Assembly: GCF_016801865.2 (NCBI RefSeq)
Contig: NC_068938.1
Location: 50,694,389-50,758,388 of the forward strand
Direction of reading: 5' to 3'
Length of the DNA stretch: 64,000 nucleotides
Source: Culex pipiens pallens
Taxonomy: Eukaryota; Arthropoda; Insecta; Diptera; Culicidae
The position numbers and the translations under genes were made by a program. Shown here piece after piece: positions 1 through 10,292 of this stretch (the first letter of the stretch is position 1; the number at the start of each line of letters is the position of its first letter). A model generated the notes under the pieces. It saw nothing but the letters and a program-made list of their open reading frames with translations. It was not told the DNA's origin and ran no database searches.

Positions 1-589
1 CTCATTTTCGTTCGCTTATTAAAAAGAGCCGCTATTTTGAACGGCTCTTTCGCTCTTTTTCAAAATTTTGATGAAAAGGTTTTTCTAAAATCGTTTGATT
101 TTATAAGTTATTTCACATTGGACATTTACAAATAATTTGATAAAAAAAAATTAAAACTGAAAACGAGAAGATGCCCTTTAAACTCATAGGTCTTAACGGT
201 CTCTAGGTCAAGATTTCTACTCGAACCTATACATTCAAGTAATTGAATGGCATCCAAACTTAAATCTAAAATGTTGGAACAATTGCTTTTAATTTTAAAA
301 TTGCGTTTAAGTCTGCATGAATTGAACTAATGCTGATATTTTATTTAGAGAAAACATTCTGCGAACTCTTTTCATTCTGATTTAATCAATAAAGTCTGTA
401 ATTGCTAAAAGGATTTTTTTCCAAAATCTCTAAATTATTCAGTAAATTTTTGGTAATATTTTACAAATTATGCAATTTGAAATGCTCAAATTTGTATTCC
501 GGTAATACTTCAATGTACAACAGTTTTTTTTTTTCATATTGTTTAATAAATCATTTACCATTGGAATTAACTTTGATAAGCATTGAAAA

Positions 590-706
590 ATTTGAAATTT
601 TATTTTTGCAATTCCGTCGTGAAACTACTTACTTTTCCTGTCATTCTTGAACGATGAAAAAGCCTACTTTTCTGTACCAAAAATAACAGAATCGAATAGA
701 AAAACT
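590..706 (-). repeat. Dispersed repeat shared with 44720-44835
   Basis: This stretch, read on the - strand, matches 44720-44835. Both contain TTCTATTCGATTCTG, TGTTATTTT, GTACAGAAAAGTAGGC and a downstream AATGACAG motif in the same order. It has no coding potential and no visible terminal repeats, so it is probably an internal piece of a dispersed element. Confidence 0.5.
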
Positions 707-718
707 TTTCAAAATAAA

Positions 719-806
719 TGCTGAAAAGTTGTACTTTTCAGCACTGAAATGGATGCTGAAAAGTTGAACTTTTCAGCACTTGTTTCGAAAAGTAATACTT
801 TTCAAC
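719..806. repeat. Three consecutive AAAAGT/ACTTTT hairpins
   Basis: Three short palindromes follow each other about every 33 bp, at 719-743, 754-778 and about 786-805. Each has GAAAAGTT or GAAAAGT facing ACTTTTC, and the first two add TGCT/AGCA to the stem. The stems of the first two are about 11 bp with minimal loops. They sit inside the hAT-like element and are likely its subterminal repeats or a small nested fold-back. Confidence 0.6.
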
Positions 807-889
807 ATTATTTTGTTTTAAACGGTTAATTGACAAAATACATGAGCATTTGACTTATAATTCCACTCAAAGGGTGTTTTTAGGAATTG

Positions 890-1036
890 CAAAAAATGTT
901 GTATGGAACTCGTTGCAAAAATTGATTTTTTCAGCACTTGTCATATTTATCCAACTCGGTGAACCTCGTTGGATAAATGTATGACTCGTGCTGAAAAAAT
1001 CTTCTTTTTGCAACTTGTTGCATAAACTACTATTTC
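890..1036. repeat. Fold-back repeat with about 60-bp arms
   Basis: The left arm (about 895-957: TTGCAAAAATTGATTTTTTC, AGCAC, ATTTATCCAAC) is mirrored by the right arm (about 968-1030: GTTGGATAAAT, GTGCTGAAAAAATC, TTTTTGCAAC). The loop is about 10 bp. This is a compact MITE-like or subterminal fold-back. It is nested in the hAT-like fragment and non-coding. Confidence 0.65.
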
Positions 1037-1243
1037 AATTCTCAAAAACAAATTCAATACTATTTTTTTTTCGAAGTTCAATAAATTATATTTATAACAA
1101 AAATCATGCCATTTCGAGCCGGATTTTTCAAAAGACGGAAGTTTAAAAAAGAGCCGCGGTTCTTTTTTTGTGAGCCACGGATCTTTCGCTCTTTTTAGTG
1201 AACCGGCTCTTTGAGCGGCTCGCTCTTTTTTTGCCCACCTCTA

Positions 1244-1987
1244 GTTGATTTGAAATTATTTTTCACGTATAAATGTTGAAGGTTGTAAATTGGGCAAAAG
1301 ACTATCGATACAAAACAAAAACTAAACTTGCCAAATGAAAATAACAATTCTAAAAATGGCTGAAGAAAAAACCTTAAACATGAGAGTAAAAACTTGCTTA
1401 AAATGCCCCCTGAACACCTCATCTATATGCACAAATCAGTCAATCACGGAACCTAGACAAGTTGCAACAAAGACCTTAACACAAACAGTACCACTTGTCT
1501 GCTGGATGACTATGTCAAACGCATGCATGTGGGACACCTTATCAGCATATTTTCGAAAAGCTCACCCGGTATGTCTGCGTCTGTGTCGAGACTGGAATTT
1601 AGCACAAAAGCTTCAACGATCCACCCACCGATCGTCCTGCTGCTGCAACGCATTGAAGAATGATCATAAATCATACGATGGACTACTCGGGCTGTGTGTG
1701 TGTGTGTGCCTAATAGCTCCCCCCGGCGGTGGGTTGATGAAGACTGAAGAGTCACTTGTCGTCATGGGCCACGCGCCTTAAATCATGCTCACTCAAAACC
1801 GTTGGCGAGGATCTTCACGTGTCAAAGCCGGGTGCCGAAGCTTCTCCGCGAGTCCAACTCGAGAAGATTATGCGATCAAAACGATACGAGCATCGAGCAG
1901 TTTTGCGCACCCCCCTTAAGAAGTGTGTCGTAGCTGGTGGCACTAGTCTGTCTAGCTGTTTCAACCGACCCCGCCGCCACCATGCTG
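1244..1987. other. Unassigned sequence with (TG)n microsatellite
   Basis: No supported gene. A (TG)8 tract lies at 1693-1708. The moderately GC-rich part from 1420 to 1990 gives overlapping short reading frames on both strands but no codon-level or motif signal. It is the target DNA into which the Jockey element inserted. Confidence 0.5.
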
Positions 1988-2001
1988 GTCAGGAGGTGCA
2001 T

Positions 2002-2228
2002 TTTTTTTTTTTTTTTTAATTTATATTTATTCAAATTTCTTTTCCATGTACATTCATTCAGTTAAAATATTATTGAGTGTCCAATCACAAACGATGACTT
2101 TTCACCTCAATTTTAAATACTAGCAACTTTCATTTATTCATGAAATATTGTAGCTTTCGCTATTCAGTGATTTCAAATGTAGGAGGTCCTACATGTACAA
2201 AAGGGAAAAGGGATACCTTAAAACTAAC
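2002..2228 (-). other. Jockey 3' untranslated region and poly(A) end
   Basis: About 210 bp separate the ORF2 stop (2229) from the poly(A) tract whose complement is the T-run at 2001-2017. The poly(A) abuts the target duplication directly, as expected for target-primed reverse transcription. No additional reading frame is credible here. Confidence 0.8.
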
Positions 2229-3881
2229 TTATAAACTATATAAAGAGCGGATCAATGCAGCTGAAGACTGCAATGATTTTTGTCGAAATGCATCAATTAT
2301 CTTATTGGACATAACATCCAAAGTGTCAACTTCGGCTAATTGATGAAGTTCACTGGTGCTGAACCAGGGAGGAAGTTTCAGAATCATTTTCAGAATTTTG
2401 TTCTGAATCCTCTGAAGTTTTTTCTTCCTGGTTAAGCAACAGCTTGTCCAGATCGGCACAGCATAAAGCATGGCAGGTCTGAAAATTTGTTTATAAATAA
2501 ACAGTTTATTCTTGAGACAAAGTCTAGAATTCCTGTTTATAAGTGGATACAAACATTTAATATATTTGTTACATTTAACCTGGATACTTTCAATGTGATC
2601 CTTGTAAGTAAGGTTTTTGTCAAAAGCAAGTCCAAGATATTTCACTTGATCCTCCCACTTTAAATTTACCTCATTCATCTTTATAATGTGATGACTTTTT
2701 GGTTTAAGAAAATCAGCCCTTGGTTTGTGAGGGAAAATAATAAGTTGAGTTTTTGCAGCATTTGGAGTAATTTTCCATTCTTTCAAATAAGAATTGAAAA
2801 TATCCAAGCTTTTTTGTAATCTTCTTGTGATGACACGAAGGCTTCTGCCTTTGGCGGAGATGCTTGTGTCATCAGCAAAAAGTGATTTCTGACATCCTGG
2901 GGGCAAATCAGGCAAGTCAGAAGTAAAAATATTGTATAAAATTGGACCCAAAATGCTTCCTTGAGGGACGCCAGCACGTACAGATAGTTGATCAGATTTG
3001 CTATTCTGATAACATACCTGCAAAGTACGATCCGTCAAATAATTTTGAATAATTTTCACGATATAAATCGGAAAATTAAACCTTTTCAATTTCGCAATCA
3101 AACCTTTATGCCAAACACTGTCAAATGCTTTTTCTATGTCTAGAAGAGCAGCGCCAGTAGAATAGCCCTCAGATTTGTTGCTTCGAATTAAATTTGAAAC
3201 TCTCAACAACTGATGAGTAGTTGAATGCCCAAGGCGAAATCCAAACTGCTCATCAGCGAAAATTGAATTTTCATTAATGTGCGTCATCATTCTATTAAGA
3301 ATTATTCTTTCGAATAATTTACTAATAGATGAAAGCAAACTAATGGGCCGATAGCTTGAGGCTTCAGCAGGATTTTTATCCGGTTTCAAAATCGGAATTA
3401 CTTTGGCATTTTTCCAACTACTGGGAAAATATGCCAAATCAAAACATTTGTTGAAAATTTTGACCAAGCAACTTAAAGTTGCTTCTGGTAATTTTTTAAT
3501 TAAAATGTAAAAAATGCCATCCTCACCAGGGGCTTTCATATTTTTAATTTTTTTTATAATAGATTTTATTTCATTCAGATCCGTATTAAAAACTTCATCT
3601 GAAGAAAATTCTTGTTCAACAATATTCTGAAATTCTATTGAAATTTGATTTTCAATAGGACTCAAAACATTCAAGTTGAAATTATGAGCACTCTCAAACT
3701 GCTGAGCAAGTTTTTGAGCTTTATCCCCATTAGTTAATAGAATATTATCACCATCTTTTAAAGAAGGGATGGGTTTTTGAGGTTTCTTAAGCACCTTTGA
3801 AAGTTTCCAAAAAGGTTTGGAATAAGGTTTAATTTGTTCGTCCCGCCCGTGTGGATCAATCGGACCGCGCACTGGACTCAC
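2229..3881 (-). pseudogene. Jockey ORF2, reverse-transcriptase part (split by SINE)
   Basis: This is the C-terminal part of ORF2. It carries the RT core in order: a VIPILKPDK / YRPISLLS block (motifs 1-2), QFGFRLGHST, DIEKAFDSVWH (motif A, with the catalytic Asp), GVPQGSILGP (motif B) and FADDTS (motif C, with the catalytic Asp pair). A thumb region and a basic C-terminus with several Cys residues follow. No RNase H domain follows, as in Jockey. The first residues of this open frame (upstream of KPYSKPF at about 3840) come from the inserted SINE, not from the element. RT residues look intact, but the protein is separated from its endonuclease by the SINE at 3841-4081, so this copy cannot make full ORF2p. 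The role would have been target-primed reverse transcription. Confidence 0.92.
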
Positions 3882-4081
3882 AATCCAGAGGTCGCCGGTT
3901 CGAATCCCGCGGCGGGCGCTCTAAAATTCTTGGTGTAAATATGGGTATTCGGCGCCGTCGCTCCGTGCCATACTTTCATACACTTAGGAGCCCAGGGCGG
4001 CGAAGTCCTTGTAGATAAAAAGGAAGACACTAGTGGTTGGTACTAGCAATGGTGGCCGACAGCTATAAAGTCAACTTCGTT
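3841..4081 (+). mobile_element. tRNA-headed SINE inserted in Jockey ORF2
   Basis: The 241-bp insert is flanked by a perfect 13-bp duplication, TTTAATTTGTTCG (3828-3840 and 4082-4094). The head (about 3843-3918) folds like a tRNA. CGCCCGT faces GCGGGCG as the acceptor stem, CTGGA/TCCAG closes a loop with CAC in the anticodon position, and GGTTCGAATCC is a perfect Pol III box B. The body and the 3' part (through GGTGGCCGACAGCTATAAAG) are unrelated to tRNA. The internal Pol III promoter and the duplication mark it as a SINE moved by a LINE. A second, diverged copy is at 43410-43605 on the - strand. It is younger than the Jockey element that hosts it. Confidence 0.9.
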
Positions 4082-5143
4082 TTTAATTTGTTCGACATCT
4101 CTTGCGAACTTTTCATTTCGCAGGAGAGTGAATCTGTGGTCAATAACCTTTTGCAAATCTTTTTGAATTCGCTTCAGTGCAGGATCACGAGAACGTTGAT
4201 ACTGTCTTCGGCGAACATTTTTCAGACGAATCAGAAGCTGAAGATCGTCATCAATAATGGGAGAATCAAATTTGACTTGGACTTTAGGAATAGCAATATT
4301 CCTAGCATCCAAAATTGCATTAGTTAAAGATTCCAAGGCTGAATCAATATCAGCTTTGGTTTCTAAAACAAAATCATGATTTAAATTATTCTCAATATGA
4401 TGCTGATACCTGTCCCAATTAGCTTTGTGGTAATTAAACACAGAACTATTGGGTCTGGTAACTGCTTCATGAGAAAGTGAAAAAGTTACTGGAAGATGAT
4501 CAGAATCAAAATCAGCATGAGTCACTAAAGGACCACAATACTGACTTTGATTTGTCAACACCAAATCAATTGTTGATGGATTTCTAACAGAAGAAAAGCA
4601 AGTTGGCCCATTCGGGTATAAAACCGAATAAAGACCAGAAGTGCAATCTCTGAACAGAATTTTACCATTGGAATTTACTTTTGAATTATTCCAAGATTGG
4701 TGTTTGGCATTAAAATCACCGATGATCAAAAATCGAGATCTATGCCGAGTAAGTTTATTCAAATCCCCGTTGAAATAATTTTTATTTTCCCCAGTGCATT
4801 GGAATGGCAAATATGCAGCTGCAATCATAATTTTCCCAAAAGAAGTTTCAAGTTCAATGCCCAAACTTTCAATAACTTTTAACTTAAAGTCACGTAACGT
4901 GCTATAAGTCATACTACGGTGGATAACTATTGCAACTCCACCGCCATTTCGATTCATTCGGTTATTAGTTATAACTTTATAATCTGGATCACTTTTCAAA
5001 TAAGTGCCAGTTTTTAAAAATGTTTCGGTTATAACAGCAACATGCACGTTATGAACTCGTAGAAAGTTGAAAAATTCATTTTCTTTCGCTTTTAAAGAGC
5101 GAGCATTAAAATTCATAATATTGATGGAATTACTTAGATCCAT
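4043..5143 (-). pseudogene. Jockey ORF2, endonuclease part (split by SINE)
   Basis: This is the N-terminal part of ORF2, starting at ATG 5143. Its frame overlaps the ORF1 end by 14 nt (ATGGATCTAAGTAA), suggesting termination-reinitiation. It has apurinic/apyrimidinic-like endonuclease motifs: NFNARSLKAKENEF at the N-terminus, TETFL, the GGGVAIV block, IGDFNAKHQSWN, and SDHLPVTFSL with the catalytic Asp-His. The last residues before the stop (about 4043-4081) are encoded by the SINE. The true element frame ends at DVEQIK and continues as PYSKPF on the other side of the SINE, in register. The protein would nick target DNA for priming. No other inactivating change is visible. Confidence 0.92.
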
Positions 5144-6527
5144 GATTAAACTTCAGGGTAAGAACAACATCATTCGCAAATTTTAATCCAATCTGGATTG
5201 CTTCCATCATGGATGTAGCATTACTCATTGTTTGAATCAAACCAAACAGTGAGTTTTGCAAAAAAGTCATTTTTTCAAACGTTACATCGCCGAGATCAGA
5301 AGATCCCAAAGCGTTGCCAGCAGAAAAATTTTCAAATGAGATTTGAGGTACCTGCCCAATTTCAGAAAGATTGGTAGAGGATTTAAAATTCGTGGATGAA
5401 CCCGAAACGACGTTAGCATAAGAAATGCCATTGTTGTTACCTAACTTTTCCACGGTAGGGGTATTTCTAGAATTGTTCGAGTGAGACAGCACGAACGTTT
5501 GATTTAAAGATGCAGGTACAACCTGACTTTGAGAAAATTTCGGTTTGGATTTCGGCTGATGCTTAGCACGAGAATCCAAAACCTTTTTTCTGATGGGGCA
5601 ATCCCAGAAATTTGATTTGTGATTTCCACCACAATTTGCACATTTAAATTGGGTGACTTCTTTCACGGGACAATTGTCCTTGTCGTGAGAAGAATCCCCG
5701 CAAACCATGCATTTTGGAACCATGGCGCAATGATCAGTACCGTGACCGAATGCCTGGCAACGCCGGCACTGGGTCAGATTCTGGCCATTACCGCCATGTT
5801 TCTTAAAATGCTCCCACTTTACCCGTACATGGAACAAAAACTGAACTTTGTCCAAAAGTTTCAAATTGTTGATTTCATTTCTGTTGAAATGAATCAGATA
5901 AAATTGTGAAGTCAAACCAAAGCGAGAAATATTCCCGTTTGATTTTTTCTTCATTGGTATTACTTGGGATGGGGCAAAGCCAAGCAACACCTTAAGTTCG
6001 TTTTTGATCTCATCCACCGACAAGTCGTTGGAGAGACCTTTCAAGACCGCCTTGAATGGCCGAGCATTCTTGGTCTCATACGTGTAGAAATTGTGTTTGT
6101 GGTTTTTCAAATAACCAACAAAAGTTTGGTGATCTTGTAAAGATTCCGTCAACAAGCGACATTCTCCTCTTCGACCAAGCTGGAACGAAACCTTCAAATT
6201 GCAAGTTTCCTTGCAATTCTTCAGTTGCGTTCGAAAGCTGGCCAAATCGGAGACGGAAGTCACTACAATTGGCGGAGCCTTTACTCGTTTCTCGACGGCA
6301 GAAGGCTCAGTACGAGGAGAAGGTTCCTTGTCATCAGTTTCGGATAAAACACCGAAACTGTTTGTCAATGGAATTGGAGGATTGACCTCACATTCAGAAT
6401 CAGAATCAGACCTCAGAAGAGGCTGTTTTCTTTTTCTGTTTCCGTTAGCCGGTTTAGCGTTCAAACGCTTCACCGACGTAACGACCAAATCTTCAGAAGA
6501 TTTGCGTTTACCTTTGTTTTGACGCAT
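5130..6527 (-). CDS. Jockey ORF1, gag-like nucleic-acid-binding protein
   Basis: The protein has 465 residues from an ATG at 6527. The basic, low-complexity N-terminus (RQNKGKRKSSEDL, then Ser/Pro/Glu-rich) is followed at about 130-245 by the RRM-like region found upstream of zinc knuckles in arthropod Jockey gags (KAVLKGLSNDLSVDEIKNEL, ... FYLIHFNRNE). Three knuckles follow: CRRCQAFGHGTDHC (CX2CX4HX4C), CMVCGDSSHDKDNC (CX2CX4HX4C) and CANCGGNHKSNFWDC (CX2CX3HX6C). The C-terminus is Ser/Asn-rich. It would bind element RNA and form the RNP. The frame is uninterrupted and of usual length for the family. It overlaps ORF2 by 14 nt. This is not a host gene. Confidence 0.93.
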   Translation of the reverse strand: MRQNKGKRKSSEDLVVTSVKRLNAKPANGNRKRKQPLLRSDSDSECEVNPPIPLTNSFGVLSETDDKEPSPRTEPSAVEKRVKAPPIVVTSVSDLASFRTQLKNCKETCNLKVSFQLGRRGECRLLTESLQDHQTFVGYLKNHKHNFYTYETKNARPFKAVLKGLSNDLSVDEIKNELKVLLGFAPSQVIPMKKKSNGNISRFGLTSQFYLIHFNRNEINNLKLLDKVQFLFHVRVKWEHFKKHGGNGQNLTQCRRCQAFGHGTDHCAMVPKCMVCGDSSHDKDNCPVKEVTQFKCANCGGNHKSNFWDCPIRKKVLDSRAKHQPKSKPKFSQSQVVPASLNQTFVLSHSNNSRNTPTVEKLGNNNGISYANVVSGSSTNFKSSTNLSEIGQVPQISFENFSAGNALGSSDLGDVTFEKMTFLQNSLFGLIQTMSNATSMMEAIQIGLKFANDVVLTLKFNHGSK

Positions 6528-6746
6528 TTTGCAAGCAAAGTTCTCTTAAAAAGATGGCTTCGTTTGTAAAATACAACAAAATTTCAGGCGGGGTTAGTCT
6601 TGAAAAGACTGTTTAGAATTTTTGAAAATAACTCAGGTAGTCTTTAAAAAGACTGTGAATTTTGTTTTGAAATAACTCTGAGCTTAGGTAGTAAAAAATA
6701 CCGCAGCTCTAGTGTCCGTTCACCACGAAGGTTCGCAAGACACTGC
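6528..6746 (-). promoter_or_regulatory. Jockey 5' leader with internal promoter region
   Basis: The leader runs about 220 bp from the element 5' end to the ORF1 ATG. On the - strand it begins GCAGTGTCTTGCGAACCTTC. It holds three short inverted repeats: AGTCTT/AAGACT at about 6596-6611, AGTCTTTAAAAAGACT at 6639-6654, and GGTAGT/ATACC at about 6685-6702. Non-LTR elements of this clade carry internal Pol II promoters at the start of the leader. The hairpins may serve transcription or RNP assembly, which is inference. Confidence 0.55.
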
Positions 6747-6760
6747 GTCAGGAGGTGCAT

Positions 6761-7374
6761 AAATATAGCCAATCCAAGGCAAACTGTCCCATTGAGTTGT
6801 ATAATCGCACTCAGATTGATTGACCTGCACGGGCTACCGCAGCCACTAAGTTTCACTATGGGAAGTTTACAGAAAATTTCTTGGAATTTTATAGAGGTTT
6901 TATTGAAACTTAGAATTTGGCTTTGTTGAAAAAATGTCATGTGTTTTAAATTCTTCAGATTAAAGAAAAAGGTTATAAAAGTTTCATATTTGACACAGAA
7001 GCAATAGTTTTCGAGATATTGTCGATTGACAAATTAAGTCAGAGTTAGGTTGAATCAGCAATGTTCAAAAGAGATTACTGTAGAAGATTTCTGAACTCTT
7101 CGAGAAAAAAATACTCTTCTAGATGAACAAAAAAGTGATTCAAATTCCTGAACATTTCCAAAAACTTAAATTTCACAGATCGATAAAAAATCCATACAGG
7201 CATAATTTTTCAAAAATGTATATAAGCCTTGGAATTTGTTTAGAGATTAAATTGACTTTTGCTTTTCAACAAACTGTGTATGGAACAAAAATAATTCAAA
7301 ATTATTCTGAAGGTTAGACTAAACTTCAGTTCCTAAATGTTCGTGTTAAATCCTATAGTGTCACAATCCTCAAC
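6761..7374. other. Unassigned single-copy AT-rich sequence
   Basis: I see no supported gene or repeat structure here. Short reading frames at 6644-6940 and 7123-7317 have no motif or composition support. Confidence 0.4.
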
Positions 7375-7900
7375 ACGACGTCGTCGTGCTATCTTGTCGC
7401 ACCCGCCATTTCGACGTTCCGAGAAAAACGCGTTTTAATGTTTGACCTTGAATATACAAAAACGAGAGCACGCAATGTAAACAATAACAAACACGTTTTG
7501 TTTGGCTGACCATTCTGTGCATTGTCCCAAAGTTTGGTTGAAGTTGGTTGCTGGAGTCCCGAGTTATAATTACAAATGTTTACGGTAGTCTAACTTGTAC
7601 GTGCGACAAACGCATCCTGACTTTCCTGGCCTGAAATCCCTTTGGCCTTTTGTCGCACTTACATCAATTTTCATGGAGTGACAAGATAGCACGACAAGAT
7701 TGAAACTACTTTCATATATAAAGTGACAAAAATGCACGGAGTTATTTCGGTTTTTGTAGAATATCTCAGGATTGAAATCGAATTTTGGGGATCTGTGACG
7801 GTCAAAAGATGAGGCATTGTGAGCTGCACAATATGGCGTTCTTAACTCAATTTGGCCCAAAATGCACGTACGACAAGTTAGCACGATGGCGACGAACAAC
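7375..7900. mobile_element. MITE-like element built on a GTGCTANCTTGTCG motif
   Basis: The ends are imperfect inverted repeats: left TCGTCGTGCTATCTTGTCGC (7379-7398), right complement ATCGTGCTAACTTGTCGTAC. Two further related motifs lie inside: ACTTGTACGTGCGACAAACG around 7590 and GACAAGATAGCACGACAAG at 7680-7698. The interior has no transposase. No target duplication is clear, so the exact boundaries are uncertain. Confidence 0.55.
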
Positions 7901-8908
7901 TATCGCGAGACTAGAAAAGTATTGCAACTGAGTTGGCTAATCAACAGTGCAAGCGCCGTTCAGTTAAAAAAATATCTCCGGGGGCAATAAGGTGTAACTC
8001 CACCCGGGGTCATCGAACCGTCGATTGCACAAAACGGGTGAAATGAAACTGACCCGAAAATATCACCTCACCTCACAGAGGCAGAACACCGTTCGAACGA
8101 ACAGCCCAATTGACCCACACCTGAGGAGCTTTAGTGTCAAATCGTCATCGGACAGGTCATCAAGCTCTTTTTAACGACCCGATCGATGTTAGATCACCAA
8201 CTAACCCGGGCTCATCAACGCTGATTGGAGGGGGAGGGGTTGTACCCTTAAATGTGGGTTAACGATAAACGACTCTCGGGTCCAGGCCGGACTGCCAGGT
8301 GATTAGGTTATTGTGTTGCACAGGGTACACGGCTACCAGGTTGAGTCAGTGGGTCTAGTACGCGCGTATGCTTGAACTGTTTTTTTCTTGTTTAAGCTTT
8401 CTTGGATTGCCTTGATATCTTGCCGCAAACTGGCTCAACTTGAGATAGCAGGTTAGTGGAGATTTTATTATGACCGATGTCGAGAGTCACGGGCAGAACA
8501 TCGATGAACTAATCAGACCAGTTGCAAGTGTCAGATGGAACAGAATAATTCCAGAACTTTCATAACATTCCACAGCAATTTCCATTTTATTGAAGATTAT
8601 GAATTGTACATCCATTTAGTCCAATTGATGGTGTGATTAAGCAATTCTTACATGCTCACCAAGCACCATGACGACAAAATTGATAATTATCGCAATTTTT
8701 TGATCCCACTCTGGACGCAAGCGAAAATGTCAGCAAGTCCTGGCAAAACCAACAGCATCGTTCCCACGTCCAGTTCAAGTCTGGCTGATCGGCTATCAGT
8801 ACAATTGTGCTCAATTAATGTCTGCAACTGCTCGAATGAAGGTCATCGCAGCATCGTTGATCTTGCTTGGTCAGACCTTTTTTTTTGCTATGGGAATTTG
8901 CTTTCTGT
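7901..8908. other. Unassigned single-copy sequence
   Basis: No gene or repeat is supported. The GC content rises between about 7980 and 8350. The 8652-8933 open frame ends inside the adjacent MITE and has no recognisable domain. Confidence 0.4.
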
Positions 8909-9131
8909 TACACAGAAAAAAAAATCATGGTAATATTACATCTGGGAAGGGGTACATCTTTTATGTTAGAAAAAAGGTGTAATTTTACCTCTGGAAATGT
9001 GTAATTTTACCACTTTTCTGGTGTAATGTCACTTTTTCAGTCTAAATTGAGGTAAAATTACATCAAAAAAGTGGTAATATTCAACCTTCCAAAATTACAG
9101 CTTCCAAATTTACATTATTTTTTTCTGTGTA
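8909..9131 (+). mobile_element. TA-flanked MITE, family A, copy 1
   Basis: The copy is about 223 bp including the flanking TA. Termini are TACACAGAAAAAAA and TTTTTTTCTGTGTA. The interior carries repeated GTAATTTTACC/GGTAAAATTAC motifs and has no coding potential. Further copies lie at 12474-12690, 12884-13105 and, inverted, 13364-13562. The TA target and short TIR fit Tc1/mariner-type mobilisation. Confidence 0.85.
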
Positions 9132-9171
9132 GAGTGAAATTTAAGTGTTATTGTTATTGCGTTTTTCGACA

Positions 9172-9458
9172 CGAAATTTGTCTGATCACGCCTTCCGTTG
9201 GACGGGGAAGTAAATTTTAGCTCCAGTCTAACCTAGAGGTCGTTAGCTCAGTCCAAGTCGTCTCCCTGGGCCCTGTCTCGGTAGAGTCACTTTTAGGCAG
9301 TTGGACTCACAATCAAAATATCGTCAGTTCGAATCCCGGGGTGGATGGAAGCTTAGGTGTAAAAAGAGGTTTGGATTGTCTCCCCGTTTCCGATTAGGAA
9401 TCTCGCAATAGAGAACGCCAATGCAATGCTGTAGAGCGATCAATTTGATTTTTTTTGT
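9172..9458 (+). mobile_element. SINE, 5'-truncated relative of 27963-28570
   Basis: It contains the central block GCCTTCCGTTGGACGGGGAA (9190-9209). Then comes a tRNA-like unit at about 9283-9350, with GCAGTTGGACTCACAATC and box B AGTTCGAATCC. The tail is ATCTCGCAATAGAGAACGCC, AATGCAATGCTGTAGAG. The same blocks occur in order at 28072-28560. The upstream Glu-like tRNA unit of that copy is missing here. Confidence 0.75.
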
Positions 9459-9561
9459 TTCGAAATGAAATGATTCAATTATGAAATTTCATTCGCTCTT
9501 AAAAAGGATGTTATGGTTTTGCCAGCGGTTAACTGATATTTTATTTAAATTTATATCATTA

Positions 9562-9601
9562 CTAATATATTTTTTTCTTCTTATTCTCATTTCAGGTGAG
9601 T
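9562..9601 (+). other. Recursive splice site 1 (zero-length exon)
   Basis: CTAAT at 9562-9566 matches the branch-point consensus. A pyrimidine-rich tract runs 9571-9593, CAG ends at 9595 and GTGAGT begins at 9596 without any exon between. In insects such fused 3'/5' splice sites act as ratcheting points that remove giant introns stepwise. The branch-to-AG distance of about 30 nt is ideal. This is the strongest of the three sites in the window. The two others are on the same strand. Confidence 0.7.
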
Positions 9602-10292
9602 GCTGCAAATATCAAGCGGATATAAACTAAGAAAATCGATATTTTATATTTTTGGCAGCCCAGACAAGGTTCATCAATTTCCATGAATCGTGTAGTATTT
9701 GAATAATGTTTACAATCAAGTTTTATCGAACGTTACTTTGCATTTCACAAACCACTCCATTTTTATGGCGCCAAATTCCCCAAGATGACACTGCCATGCA
9801 ACTTCCAGCTCAAACGTCACATCGCGTTCCCAGGCCGGTAGTCCCGCGTGGCGTATCGAATTTTACGATGAATAATATAATAATCTCATCAAACTGGGTA
9901 ATGATATATTTCTAATATGCTGATGGCTACGCAGCGAGCGCCCCCAGCTCAGGTCTTAATCACATACTACCATATCTTGACAAGCGAAAAACAAACATTT
10001 AAATTTGGCTAAACCAGCAACACCACCAACTTGGATATGTGTGTGAGTGTAAAAAATAACGGTGAGAAATCAATCGGGCACATCATAAACACTGTGAAAC
10101 TTGATTCCCAGATTTACTGCTATAGTGATCATGGACATCTGCATGCACGGTTTTAAAACTACTGAACCGAGCCACCCAGTAGTGAGTTGAAAGTAGAATA
10201 CCATACCATGAAAATTTTAAAATAGAATCATAAAAACTGAAAAGTGTTTTTTGTCTTCGGAAAAAATGATTTTATAAAAATCTGCCTTGCTA
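9602..10292. other. Unassigned AT-rich sequence
   Basis: No supported gene or repeat boundary lies between the recursive splice site and the large fold-back. The 9706-9915 open frame is short and unsupported. Confidence 0.4.

Larger units (their letters stand above)
1..1243. mobile_element. hAT-like non-autonomous element, left end outside window
   Basis: The right terminus at 1231-1243 reads, on the - strand, TAGAGGTGGGCAAAAAAAGA, which has the general form of hAT terminal inverted repeats. Subterminal GAGCCG/CGGCTC repeats mixed with AAAGAGCG motifs occur at 1145-1225 and again at 25-55. The interior is AT-rich with no transposase-like reading frame. The left end and its target duplication lie before base 1, so size and the 8-bp duplication expected for hAT (candidate GTTGATTT, 1244-1251) cannot be confirmed. 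The 1-60 segment could also be the right end of a second copy, because it is in the same orientation as the 1145-1200 motif. Confidence 0.5.
2002..6746 (-). mobile_element. Jockey-clade non-LTR retrotransposon, complete, nested SINE
   Basis: The element is on the - strand and bounded by a perfect 14-bp target duplication, GTCAGGAGGTGCAT, at 1988-2001 and 6747-6760. The final T is ambiguous with the poly(A) tail. The 3' end is a poly(A) tail, seen as a T-run at 2001-2017. The 5' end lies at 6746 and a 5' leader of about 220 bp follows. It encodes ORF1 (gag-like, three zinc knuckles) and ORF2 (endonuclease plus reverse transcriptase, no RNase H), the layout of the Jockey clade. Excluding the inserted SINE and one target copy, the element is about 4.5 kb. 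The perfect duplication and full length indicate a recent insertion. It is antisense to the inferred host transcript. Confidence 0.93.

Noticed and set aside
1335..2019. Overlapping open frames of 81-148 codons on both strands
   Set aside because: No domain, no promoter or splice context, frames overlap on both strands with cysteine-rich but unstructured content. Likely chance frames in GC-richer DNA.
3843..3918. Functional tRNA gene (acceptor and box B look intact)
   Set aside because: It is the head of a SINE with a 13-bp target duplication and a non-tRNA body. The second copy at 43410-43605 is also SINE-borne, so it is not a host tRNA gene.
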